From contig NZ_JACJRG010000019.1 in assembly GCF_014697125.1 (NCBI RefSeq), positions 56,641 to 120,640 of the forward strand: a DNA stretch of 64,000 nucleotides, in the 5' to 3' direction. Positions 26,835 to 35,524 of the stretch are shown here, one piece after another. Source of the stretch: Anabaena minutissima FACHB-250 (GTDB lineage: Bacteria > Cyanobacteriota > Cyanobacteriia > Cyanobacteriales > Nostocaceae). The notes beneath the pieces are model-generated. The model did not search any database and was not told the origin of the DNA. It saw nothing but the letters and a program-made list of their open reading frames with translations. The translations under genes were made by a program, and so were the position numbers. The stretch's first letter is position 1, and each line of letters starts with the position of its first letter.

Positions 26835-28094
26835 TTGGATGAACTTAATATTGTAGTTACAGCCATTGGTGCGATCGTTCTATTTCTGGGACTCTTATCT
26901 GACTATTTCCGCCGAAATTGGTGGACTAGCGATCCTTTAACAGCTCTCCTATTGGGATTATTGCTGGGGCCTATTGGTTTGGGATTAGTGAATCCCAGTG
27001 CTTGGGGAATAGCACAGGAAAGACTGTTAGAGGAAGCTGCCCGTTTTACGCTAGCGATTGGCTTGATGGGGGTAGCCCTGCGACTACCTAAAAATTATGT
27101 TTTCCGTAATTGGCAACCTTTGGCAATCCTTTTAGGATTGGTCATGCCCATGATGTGGGTAATCAGTGGTTTAATCGTGTATTGGATTTTAAAAATACCT
27201 TTTTGGGAGGCAATGTTAGTAGGAGCAACAATTACACCAACTGACCCCATTGTGTCAACTTCTATTGTTACAGGTGTTGTAGCTGAAGATAACCTTCCTA
27301 GACGTTTGCGACACATCATTTCGGCTGAGTCAGGTGCTAATGATGGCTTGGCTTATCCTTTTGTATTGTTGTGTATCCTGATGCTAAAGCCTTCTTCCGG
27401 TGATGTGCTATCTCACTGGTTGATTCATGTCGTTTTATGGGAAGTTGGTATGGCTGTTCTGTTTGGCATAGTGTTTGGTTACATCGCGGGTTATCTCTTA
27501 GAATGGGCTGAACGTAAAGGAACAATTGAAAGACAATCTTTTTTGAGTTACACAATTGCTCTGAGTTTGACAGTATTAGGTGCGGCTAAGTTACTTGGCT
27601 CAGATGGAATTCTGGCTGTATTTGTTTCTGGTTTGGCTTTTAGTCATGTTGTTAGTGGTAAAGAAAGAGCAGAGGAAGACAATATTCAAGAAGCAATTAA
27701 CCGCTTTTTTACTTTACCGATTTTTATTTTGTTGGGCTTGACTATCCCTTGGCGGGAATGGTTAGCTTTGGGATGGTGGAATTTAGTTTTATTGGTAGTA
27801 GCCATATTGCTTTTACGAAGAATACCAGCAATTTTATTGCTCCATCGCTACATTCGTCCTATTCATAATCTTCAAGAAGCTCTGTTTGTTGGCTGGTTTG
27901 GCCCTATTGGTGTGGCTGCTATTTTTTACGCTGCTTATTCGGTACAGCAAGTTAGAGTAGAGGAGGTTTGGTTAGTTTGCAGCCTGATGATTTGTGCTTC
28001 TATTCTTACTCAAGGCTTAAGTGCGACTCCCTTAACCAAGCTCTATGGTGAATACATGAATCGAAAGCAACAATCTCAAACTACCAACCAGTGA
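26835..28094 (+). CDS. Na+/H+ antiporter of the CPA1 type
   Basis: The 419-residue transporter has about twelve membrane helices. The ion-binding segment GATITPTDPIVSTSIV contains the TDP motif, and SAESGANDGLAYPF contains the ND motif of CPA1 exchangers. It would export Na+ (or another cation) in exchange for protons. The frame starts at a TTG because the nearby ATG at 26839 is out of frame and quickly terminated; no stronger in-frame start is seen for the first membrane helix. A TrkH-type K+ transporter begins 44 bases downstream, making a cation-homeostasis pair. Confidence 0.9.
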   Translation: MDELNIVVTAIGAIVLFLGLLSDYFRRNWWTSDPLTALLLGLLLGPIGLGLVNPSAWGIAQERLLEEAARFTLAIGLMGVALRLPKNYVFRNWQPLAILLGLVMPMMWVISGLIVYWILKIPFWEAMLVGATITPTDPIVSTSIVTGVVAEDNLPRRLRHIISAESGANDGLAYPFVLLCILMLKPSSGDVLSHWLIHVVLWEVGMAVLFGIVFGYIAGYLLEWAERKGTIERQSFLSYTIALSLTVLGAAKLLGSDGILAVFVSGLAFSHVVSGKERAEEDNIQEAINRFFTLPIFILLGLTIPWREWLALGWWNLVLLVVAILLLRRIPAILLLHRYIRPIHNLQEALFVGWFGPIGVAAIFYAAYSVQQVRVEEVWLVCSLMICASILTQGLSATPLTKLYGEYMNRKQQSQTTNQ

Positions 28095-28138
28095 GCTAAC
28101 AGCAAGATTCGCAACTGTGTGGGAGTAAAAAATTAAAA

Positions 28139-29683
28139 GTGAATATTCAAATTCGCGGGCTGAGTTGCCATACTAAAACTATCTTCCGAGCTTTAGGTTT
28201 ATTACTACATATACCTGGAATGATGGCATTGATGTCACTACCTGTGTGTATCGTGTTTGCTGAATACTATGCGATTTGGCCTTTCTTGTGGACTGCATTG
28301 CTGGCATTTAGTCTGGGGCAGTTATTGTATCGCCTGTTTCGGGGAAACGAAGCGGCAGACTTACGCCATGCCATGCTGATTGTTGCCCTCAGTTGGGCAA
28401 TTATTCCTATTTTGGGGGCAATTCCCTTTCTAGGCATCGCTTCCCATCTTGCCACATCTGCCAATACTCCTCAAACAATCCGTGAGTTTCAATACCCTTT
28501 AAATGCTCTATTTGAAGCGGTTTCTGGTTTTACTAGCACTGGTTTAACGATGGCTATTGATGCTAGTCAACTACCCCACACCTTGCAATGGTGGCGATCG
28601 TTTATGGAGTGGATTGGTGGTGTAGGTGTGATTGTCCTGATGCTGGCAGTGCTAGAACCTATTGCAGACTCTTATGAACTATATCAAGCAGCAGGCAGAC
28701 AGAAAAAAATTGCCTCTACAGTAACTGGGACTGTCCGTAAAATTTGGAAAATCTACTTACTTTACACTATCTTGAGTATATTATTACTGTGGTTAGTAGG
28801 AATGCCTTGGTGGGAAGCTTTAAATCACGGCATGACTGGCATTTCTACAGGTGGTTTTTCAGTTACGGGCAAAAGCTTAAGTGTATATGCGCCCATCACA
28901 CAGTTCGCAGCCATTCCCATTATGATTGCTGGAGCAATTAGCTTTTCAGTACACGCGCAGTTGCTCAGTCAGCGTCACATAACTGCCTTGTGGGAAAATA
29001 CTCAACACAGGCTACTGTTCTTGCTATTGGCATTGGGAACAATATTACTGCTACTAGAACATTATCTATTTGCAGGATCACTGAGTTGGTTAGACATATG
29101 TTTTCAATGGGTTTCAGCTTTAACAACCTGTGGTTTTAACACTGTTAAAATCCCTACTTGGAGTCCTAGTGCTAGGTTGTGGATGAGTTTGGGGATGATT
29201 TTTGGCGCAGCTTCTGGTTCTACCTGTGGCGGACTTAAGCTCAAGCGGATTATCTTACTGTATAAAGCAGTGGTATGGCACGTACAAGGAGTTTTGATCA
29301 CTTCTGATGAGCAAATGTCCTATAAGCTGAATCAGAAACTAGTCACAGAAACTGAAGCTGCTCACCAAATTCAGACAGCTACAGTTTTAGCAACACTGTG
29401 GCTAGGATTTTTGGGTGTGGGAGTTTTGGTTTTACTCCAAATCGTCCCACCAGAATATGCAGTCACAGATGTCATTTTTGAAGCTGCTTCCGCAATGGGG
29501 ACTTCTGGTTTATCAGTGGGAATTAGCAATCCTGATTTGCATGGATTGGGCAAGCTGATATTAATGTTATTTATGTGGCTGGGACGAGTAGAAATTATTC
29601 CTGGATTGGTGTTGTTTGCTTTGCTGCTCAGTCCTTTTAAAAAAGTGGTGATGTGTAAAACAGGGGGCGATCGCTACAGCTGA
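28139..29683 (+). CDS. TrkH/KtrB-family potassium uptake protein
   Basis: The 514-residue membrane subunit has the four P-loop repeats of the Trk/Ktr/HKT superfamily: AVSGFTSTGLTM, GMTGISTGGFSV, ALTTCGFNT and ASAMGTSGLSVG, each with the selectivity-filter glycine. It ends in the conserved MWLGRVEIIPGLVLF helix. K+ uptake by such proteins is gated by a cytoplasmic TrkA/KtrA subunit, which is not encoded nearby. The GTG start at 28139 is preceded by GGGAG about 15 bases upstream. With the antiporter before it, it suggests coordinated Na+ export and K+ import under salt stress. Confidence 0.93.
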   Translation: MNIQIRGLSCHTKTIFRALGLLLHIPGMMALMSLPVCIVFAEYYAIWPFLWTALLAFSLGQLLYRLFRGNEAADLRHAMLIVALSWAIIPILGAIPFLGIASHLATSANTPQTIREFQYPLNALFEAVSGFTSTGLTMAIDASQLPHTLQWWRSFMEWIGGVGVIVLMLAVLEPIADSYELYQAAGRQKKIASTVTGTVRKIWKIYLLYTILSILLLWLVGMPWWEALNHGMTGISTGGFSVTGKSLSVYAPITQFAAIPIMIAGAISFSVHAQLLSQRHITALWENTQHRLLFLLLALGTILLLLEHYLFAGSLSWLDICFQWVSALTTCGFNTVKIPTWSPSARLWMSLGMIFGAASGSTCGGLKLKRIILLYKAVVWHVQGVLITSDEQMSYKLNQKLVTETEAAHQIQTATVLATLWLGFLGVGVLVLLQIVPPEYAVTDVIFEAASAMGTSGLSVGISNPDLHGLGKLILMLFMWLGRVEIIPGLVLFALLLSPFKKVVMCKTGGDRYS

Positions 29684-29725
29684 TTTGCAAAATTACTTTC
29701 AGGCTATTTCTGAATTTGGCATTTC

Positions 29726-31318
29726 CTAACTCAACTGAGCTACGAGTTGATTTTCTAATAGCGTGTCGTTGGTTAATAAGTCTTCAACGGTGATTCTTAA
29801 AAACCTTTGTGTATCAACTTGAAACATAATCTTAATGCGATCGCTCCCCGGAAAACCAGGCGGTGTGAGTTGAGCAATGGTTTTTGCTTGCTCATTCAAG
29901 GGTTTGACGGTGGTAACACCACTATCTAAGCGGCGTGTAATTAAGCGATCGCCATCAAAATACACTTCTGTACCGCCTGTTTCCGCCCCTAGTTCCCCAA
30001 TAATCAACTCTATGCTGGGTTGATTCTCTAGGGAAGCACCTAAGAATAACTCTACTGGCTGACTCATGGGGTAGCCTTGTCCAGCTTTAATAATGGGATG
30101 CCAACTATGGCGTTGGTTACGGCGATCCCAATAGCGTACACCATAACTATGGTAGAGAAAATCTTTGATTTCTACGCCTTGGGATAGTTGTAATGCGCCT
30201 TGGGCGATCGCTTCAAAGGGACGTTCGGAACGAATCTTTTCGGGTGCAAAATATTGCCTCACCCATGTCTGCACTGCTGGTAATTGCACAGTCCCACCCA
30301 CTAACAACACGGCGTTAATATCCGAGAGTTCAATTCCTTGGCGGCGTGCTTGCTGCAATAGATTGGCCATTGACTCATCTAATTGCTCAAAAAAGGCGTG
30401 TTCTTTGAGGATATTTTCGAGGGTGTCGCGGTTTAATTCCAGTTCGTAGCTTTCAAAGGTTTCATCATCAAAATAAACCTCACTGGCTTGGTTTTGGCTA
30501 GATAGCTGAATTTTTACTTTCTCCGCTAGTCTCATGGTAAGGGGACTGACGGCTAATCCTTGGGTTTTAGCAAAATAATCTACTAACCAATTATCAATAT
30601 CTGTACCGCCTAAATTCTGCCCAGCTTTCGCTAATACACGGGCGGTTTTGACTTTTTGTTTGGAGTCTTCCGCTAAGGATTTATTACCCCATTTGAGGAG
30701 AAAGCCTACAGGTTTGGTGTTGGCTTGGCTACTTTTATTTAACTGGACGAGGGATAAATCTAATGTCCCGCCACCAAAATCAATGACTAAGAGATTTTCT
30801 TCCTCGGCTAAACCATAGCCTAAAGCGGCGGCTGTGGGTTCGTCTAGCATTCGCACTTGTTCGACGGGGAGGGCTTGGCAAACTTTACCTAGCCAATAGC
30901 GATAGGCTTCAAAGCTATCTACGGGGACGGTTAAGACTAGGGAATCTAAGCCGCCTTCTTGGGGTGCTAGTTGTTGAATTATTTGGGTGAGAAACCATTG
31001 TCCTACTTGTTCAAAGGTGATGGTTTGTCCGTCTAGTTCTGGGAGGAAACCTTGAATATCTGAACCGATTCCCCGCTTGAAGCTGCGGAAAAATCTGGTG
31101 TCGCTTTTGAGGTCTAGACCGCGATCGCGTACTTGTTGCCCTACTATGATTTTACCTTGGTTGGCATCTTCAACGTACACTAGGCTGGGAATTAATGGGG
31201 GGTTGAGGCTTTGTTGAATTGATAAGCCAGGTAGGGTAAGGGTTTCGGGCTGTTGGGTGACGGGATTCCAACGAGCAATGACTGTGTTACTTGTACCAAA
31301 ATCGATTGCGATCGCCAT
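29726..31318 (-). CDS. Hsp70-like (DnaK-family) ATPase lacking a canonical C-terminal lid
   Basis: The 530-residue protein has the actin-like ATPase fold of Hsp70: phosphate 1 AIDFGTSNT, phosphate 2 VIDFGGGTLDLS, and adenosine motif LLVGGTVQLP. After residue ~390 comes a shortened beta domain (VELFLGASLENQPSIELIIGELG) and no helical lid, so the chain is about 100 residues shorter than DnaK. This type of divergent Hsp70 is frequent in cyanobacteria, and its client is unknown. It shares the minus strand with uvsE, whose end lies 58 bases upstream. Confidence 0.92.
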   Translation of the reverse strand: MAIAIDFGTSNTVIARWNPVTQQPETLTLPGLSIQQSLNPPLIPSLVYVEDANQGKIIVGQQVRDRGLDLKSDTRFFRSFKRGIGSDIQGFLPELDGQTITFEQVGQWFLTQIIQQLAPQEGGLDSLVLTVPVDSFEAYRYWLGKVCQALPVEQVRMLDEPTAAALGYGLAEEENLLVIDFGGGTLDLSLVQLNKSSQANTKPVGFLLKWGNKSLAEDSKQKVKTARVLAKAGQNLGGTDIDNWLVDYFAKTQGLAVSPLTMRLAEKVKIQLSSQNQASEVYFDDETFESYELELNRDTLENILKEHAFFEQLDESMANLLQQARRQGIELSDINAVLLVGGTVQLPAVQTWVRQYFAPEKIRSERPFEAIAQGALQLSQGVEIKDFLYHSYGVRYWDRRNQRHSWHPIIKAGQGYPMSQPVELFLGASLENQPSIELIIGELGAETGGTEVYFDGDRLITRRLDSGVTTVKPLNEQAKTIAQLTPPGFPGSDRIKIMFQVDTQRFLRITVEDLLTNDTLLENQLVAQLS

Positions 31319-31376
31319 AGTCTTATGATTTTCTCACGCAGAGGCGCAGAGGCGCAGAGAGTGTTTGAGGTTGAAA

Positions 31377-32348
31377 CTATTGTCCCATAAGCCACCATGA
31401 GCGCAAATGTGAAATTGCTGCTTCTTTTTGTTTGGCTTCGATTTCTATCCAGGGGGCTTGGTGGTATATGTTGGGCATGGCGGTGATTAAATCGCTGTGT
31501 TTTCTGTCGTTGAATGCTTGTTCACCGTTGGAAATGTGTACTAGTTGCCAGTCTGGTTGTGTCCAGGTTTCTCTGGCTGCGTAAAACATGGCATCTACGC
31601 TGGGATGATTGTAACTGTCTAGTTTTTCGTGGCAAATATGATGATGGGCATCAAATACCATTGGGATGTTAGCTTGTTGGCATACTGCTAAAATTTCGTC
31701 GGCACTGTAGGCGTATTCGTCGTTTTCTAGTGTTAAACGGTTTTTGATGTTGGCTGGTAATTCGGAGATGACTTTGATTAGTGGTTCGCTACGTTGGGAT
31801 TTGCCACCATGAATATTCATTAATGACCAAGGTGAACGAGGTAGGCCTAATAAATCTAGGGTTTGGGCGTGTCTCGCTAAGATTTTGATGCTGGTTTGGA
31901 CTATTTCGGGAGAATCAGAACTCAGCACTACATATTGATCAGGGTGTAGTACCATTCTGATGTGCAAGGATTGGGCTTTTTGACCGATTTTTTCTAAATC
32001 AGCACTCATTTCTGCTAAAATATTTGCCCCAATTTCGTCTTCCATATCATTGAGGGGAAACAAGGCTGAAGACATTCGATATAGGCGAATCTTGTTCTCT
32101 TCACAAAAGGAAAGGGCATCATGCAACCGTTGCAAGTTATGTTGATAGATTTCTTTCAACGCAGTTTCACGCTGAGTTAGGGAGAGTTTTAGGTAGCGCG
32201 TGCGTGTCATTGTCCGAAAGCGAACTTTTTTATCCGCAGTAATACAAACCAGTCCTAATTCTGGCGTAGCCTTGTTTTCTAACTTTGCTGTGTTAGGCAA
32301 ATTATTTAACTGGGTTGCAGCCATTGATTTATCTGTTACTTTTATCAT
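31377..32348 (-). CDS. uvsE: UV damage endonuclease UvsE/UVDE
   Basis: The 323-residue TIM-barrel nuclease nicks DNA on the 5' side of UV photoproducts and other distortions, starting an alternative excision repair. It has the conserved ELGLVCITADKKVRFRTMT start, YRMSSALFPL, HPDQYVVLSS, NIHGGKS, LENDEYAYS and DAHHHICHE motifs that hold the metal-binding histidines and glutamates. Length and motif order are normal. It lies upstream of the Hsp70-like gene on the minus strand. Together with the split photolyase at 21-22 kb it is one of two UV-repair functions in this window. Confidence 0.95.
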   Translation of the reverse strand: MIKVTDKSMAATQLNNLPNTAKLENKATPELGLVCITADKKVRFRTMTRTRYLKLSLTQRETALKEIYQHNLQRLHDALSFCEENKIRLYRMSSALFPLNDMEDEIGANILAEMSADLEKIGQKAQSLHIRMVLHPDQYVVLSSDSPEIVQTSIKILARHAQTLDLLGLPRSPWSLMNIHGGKSQRSEPLIKVISELPANIKNRLTLENDEYAYSADEILAVCQQANIPMVFDAHHHICHEKLDSYNHPSVDAMFYAARETWTQPDWQLVHISNGEQAFNDRKHSDLITAMPNIYHQAPWIEIEAKQKEAAISHLRSWWLMGQ

Positions 32349-32609
32349 CTTTATTATTTAACTGAATTTTTTTGTCAGTGTGGAGTATCTCCAGCTTGAT
32401 TTTGTCTGGATTTTGACAGTGTGAAGTCAACAGAACCAAAGGAAGAATGTCAAGGTTTACATATGTATCTTTTGGCAGTGCTGTCAAGTCCATGAAATAT
32501 TTATTAATATTAAGTATAAGTATAAATCCAGGGTTGGGAGTGCAAACAATTCAAGATAGCAAGCATTTTTCAGAAACCAATGAATTTTCTAGCAAAGGAG
32601 TACAGGAGT

Positions 32610-32828
32610 ATGAAAGACCAGCCACAGTCAGATTCTCAGGAATTCGTAGGTAATCTCAAGAATGGCATTTGGCTGTTCGGCCTTTCCTCTTGGGTGTTTG
32701 GCATAACTGACCGCAGTATTGCATCTTTTGCTGATGGCTATCTATCTGCATTGGATTTGACGCAACTATTTACAGCCGCTACGTTTTTTGTGGCATGGCT
32801 ATTTTTGAAGCCAACATCTAGGGCTTAA
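32610..32828 (+). CDS. Small membrane protein ahead of the hydrogenase maturation genes
   Basis: The 72-residue protein starts at an ATG preceded by AAAGGAG at 32594-32600. An N-terminal polar part (MKDQPQSDSQEF) is followed by two hydrophobic segments (GIWLFGLSSWVFGIT, LFTAATFFVAWLFLKP), so it is probably a small membrane protein. It is the first plus-strand gene before the TPR and NHL genes that precede hypF. Small membrane ORFs at the same place have been reported in the extended hyp region of filamentous cyanobacteria; I infer correspondence from position and size only. Confidence 0.7.
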   Translation: MKDQPQSDSQEFVGNLKNGIWLFGLSSWVFGITDRSIASFADGYLSALDLTQLFTAATFFVAWLFLKPTSRA

Positions 32829-33114
32829 TTTTAAACGCATTTGCTGTTAGGCGTTCCCGCAGGGTAGGGGCGCGGAGGTCTTATCTGTCCCCTGTCCCCT
32901 ATATTTCTGGAAATAGTCGAAATTTTGGTTAAAATCGCCTCATTATTTTGAAAACCAGAGAGTTAAAATACTAGCAATTCCTATTACTACCGAAAAATAG
33001 TAGCTATTCTCACAGTATTCAGGGCAATAAACAGTCAAAATTTGGCAATAATATAGTTGTTTGCATCTAAGTGTATCGACCTTTTCCTCTTTCATTGAAC
33101 ATAATTAACCTTAG

Positions 33115-34089
33115 ATGATACCCAGCATTACAGATTCAACAGTTAAAGCTGCACTTGCAGCCATTGCATCGGAATCAGCAACGACACAAGAAAAAATTCA
33201 GATGCTGATTGAATTGGCACAAGGTTTACAGAAAAAACCCAAAACTGCCCAGGATTTATGGAATGCGGTTGAGTTATATCAACAGGCTAATAAAATTTGT
33301 GATGCAGATTATCCTCTTTGGAAAGCTCGTTCTCAAGCGGGGATGGCAGGGGCGTTAAGGTCGATTCCCGATGTGGGGGCGGAATTATTGTTACAGGCGA
33401 AGGCGGGTTATGAGGAAGCGTTACCTGTTCTACAGCAATTAGCTGCACCCGCAGAAGTAGCAGAAGCACAGATGAATTTGGGGCTGGTGTTACAGTCTTT
33501 AGTGCCTTTTAGTTTGGCCAAGATAACAGACAGTATCGCAGCTTACCATGAGGCGATGCGGGTGTTTACTAGTCAGGATTATCCTCAAGAATACGCTATT
33601 TTGTCTAATAATATTGCGATCGCTTACCTTTCTATGTCTGGGGGTGCAGAACAGCAAAATCTCTGTGAAGGCTTGGCAGTACAGACTTTTGAGGCAGCAC
33701 TGCAACAGATTAACTTAATTAACCACCCCAGGGAATATGCGATGTTGCAAAACAACTTGGGTAATGCACTGCAATATTTACCAAGTTCCCATCCTGTAGA
33801 GAATAATTTACAGGCGATCGCAGCTTATAATGAAGCTTTAAAGGTGCGTAATTCTCAGGATACACCTTTAGAGTATGCTAACACAATCGCTAATAAAGCT
33901 AACGCCTTATTTAATTTACCTGATGACCCAGAAAAACCAGAGTTAGGTAATCCCAAAAATCTTTTACAAGCCCGTAATTACTATCAAGAAGCTTGGGAAA
34001 TATTCAGCCAACATCAACAAACAGAACAAGCGGCAGCAGTTGCCCAAGCTTTGCAAGAAGTAACAGCAGAAATTAGGGTGAGTATTTAA
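33115..34089 (+). CDS. TPR-like helical repeat protein, hyp-region
   Basis: The 324-residue soluble protein consists of helix pairs of tetratricopeptide type. Repeated patterns include AIAAYHEAMRVF...QEYAILSNNIAIAYL, AFEAALQQI...REYAMLQNNLGNAL and AIAAYNEALKV...LEYANTIANKANAL. Such proteins are scaffolds; a TPR protein at this position upstream of hypF is a recurring feature in heterocystous cyanobacteria and has been suggested to help mature the hydrogenase small subunit. The proposal is positional; no catalytic motif is present. The NHL-repeat gene follows 236 bases later on the same strand. Confidence 0.85.
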   Translation: MIPSITDSTVKAALAAIASESATTQEKIQMLIELAQGLQKKPKTAQDLWNAVELYQQANKICDADYPLWKARSQAGMAGALRSIPDVGAELLLQAKAGYEEALPVLQQLAAPAEVAEAQMNLGLVLQSLVPFSLAKITDSIAAYHEAMRVFTSQDYPQEYAILSNNIAIAYLSMSGGAEQQNLCEGLAVQTFEAALQQINLINHPREYAMLQNNLGNALQYLPSSHPVENNLQAIAAYNEALKVRNSQDTPLEYANTIANKANALFNLPDDPEKPELGNPKNLLQARNYYQEAWEIFSQHQQTEQAAAVAQALQEVTAEIRVSI

Positions 34090-34090
34090 A

Positions 34091-34127
34091 GCAATTCGCA
34101 ATTCGCAATTCGCAATTCGCAATTCGC
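34091..34127. repeat. Five tandem GCAATTC heptamers (STRR)
   Basis: GCAATTC is repeated five times without error immediately after the TPR gene stop, ending in GC. This is a classic cyanobacterial short tandemly repeated repetitive sequence. Confidence 0.95.
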
Positions 34128-34249
34128 TTTTTCCGTGTTGTAACGGGGATTTAGACTCCGCCACAACACTTGCGGCTTGATAGAAGCCAGGGATTTAAAC
34201 CCCTACATTTTGTTAAACGCAGACAATTTTGAATTTTGAATTGTTAAAG

Positions 34250-34308
34250 GGTGGGCATTGCTTGAAATTTGCTCAAACCCTTATTTTAAATTTTTGGCAA
34301 TGCCCACC
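34250..34308. repeat. Inverted repeat GGTGGGCATTGC with 35-base loop
   Basis: A 12-bp arm at 34250-34261 is the exact reverse complement of 34297-34308. It lies 17 bases before the NHL-repeat gene, so the folded RNA could affect its translation. It may also be a dispersed repeat, since the GGTGGGC arm also occurs at 25778. Confidence 0.7.
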
Positions 34309-34325
34309 TATGCGTCTCATAACTA

Positions 34326-35468
34326 ATGATTAATAAATTTTTATCCCCAGGCGCAAAGGTAATTTTAGGTGATGTTCTCAACCCAGAATTATTAGTAACT
34401 CCCTTAGCACCAACTCCTACTACAATGTTTGGCCCCCGTAGTGCTTGTTTGGTATCTGAAACAGGGTCATTATGGGTATCAGACACAGGACATCATCGGT
34501 TATTAGGATGGCGAAATTTACCCAAAAGAGATAATCAACCGGCTGATTGGGTAATTGGACAACCAGACTTTTACCATGAGGGACAAAATGCTAAAGGTAC
34601 ACCAGGCAGAAATACTGTTAGCGTACCGACAGGGATTTGTGTGTGTGGGGAAGGTTTAGCTGTAGCAGATGCCTGGAATCATCGGGTTTTAATTTGGCAT
34701 AAGTTACCGGAAGATAGCAATGTTCCAGCCGATTTAGTATTAGGGCAAGCTAATTTTATTGATAATGAATCTAATCGGGGTAGTCAACAAGCTGCGGCTA
34801 ATACTATGCACTGGCCTTATGGTATTTTATATCATCAAGGTAAGTTATTTATCGCGGATACAGGTAATCGAAGATTATTAATTTGGCAACAATTACCTAC
34901 AGAAAATGGTCAGCCTGCTGATATAGTTCTGGGACAGCCAGATATGACCTCGCGGAATGAAAATGGCGGGGCTTCTCCCACGGCGGCGAGTATGCGCTGG
35001 TGTCATGATATTGCTATTTGGAATGATAATTTAGTGGTTACCGATGCGGGTAATAATCGAGTGATGATTTGGCAGGGGATACCAACAGAAAATAATACCC
35101 CTTGTGCGGTGGTTTTAGGACAGAAAAATTTTGATGTTGTGGAGATAAACCAGGGGGTTTATTTTCCTAGTGCTAGTAGTTTGAGTATGCCTTATGGGGT
35201 AGCGGCAACTGGGGAATGGTTGTTAGTGGCAGATACTGCTAATTCTCGGTTGTTAGGATGGAAGCAGCCAGAGTCAATATTATCTTTGCAGGGTGTAGTT
35301 GCAGATGGGATTGCTGGGCAAGATACTTTTCAAAGTAAAAGTGAAAATAGTAACTTTGGAATGCCAACACGCCACAGCTTAAATTGGTGTTATGGAGTAA
35401 AAGTTTGTGGGAAGACGGCGATAATCTCTGATTCGGGGAATAATCGGATTTTGCTTTGGGATTTTTAG
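34326..35468 (+). CDS. NHL-repeat beta-propeller protein, hyp-region
   Basis: The 380-residue protein contains at least five NHL-type blades, each with the pattern (V/A)SDTGHHRLL/VADAWNHRVLIW followed by P.D.V(L/I)GQ..F: WVIGQPDF, LVLGQANF, IVLGQPDM, VVLGQKNF and GIAGQDTF. There is no signal peptide, so it is probably cytoplasmic. NHL propellers bind proteins. A gene of this type directly upstream of hypF is typical for Nostoc-like cyanobacteria and is thought to belong to the extended maturation operon. Only 56 bases separate it from hypF. Confidence 0.9.
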   Translation: MINKFLSPGAKVILGDVLNPELLVTPLAPTPTTMFGPRSACLVSETGSLWVSDTGHHRLLGWRNLPKRDNQPADWVIGQPDFYHEGQNAKGTPGRNTVSVPTGICVCGEGLAVADAWNHRVLIWHKLPEDSNVPADLVLGQANFIDNESNRGSQQAAANTMHWPYGILYHQGKLFIADTGNRRLLIWQQLPTENGQPADIVLGQPDMTSRNENGGASPTAASMRWCHDIAIWNDNLVVTDAGNNRVMIWQGIPTENNTPCAVVLGQKNFDVVEINQGVYFPSASSLSMPYGVAATGEWLLVADTANSRLLGWKQPESILSLQGVVADGIAGQDTFQSKSENSNFGMPTRHSLNWCYGVKVCGKTAIISDSGNNRILLWDF

Positions 35469-35524
35469 GCAGTGATTGAACCACAGAGACACTGAGAACA
35501 CGGAGAGGAAAGCCGTTTAGGGAT

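Noticed and set aside
32447..32653. 68-residue plus-strand frame before the small membrane protein
   Set aside because: It overlaps the better supported 32610-32828 gene in another frame, lacks a ribosome site and shows no domain.
34091..34127. GCAATTC heptamer run as a CRISPR array
   Set aside because: The repeat unit is 7 bases with no spacers, so it is an STRR and not CRISPR. The 41-bp array at 20832-20995 also has no unique spacers.
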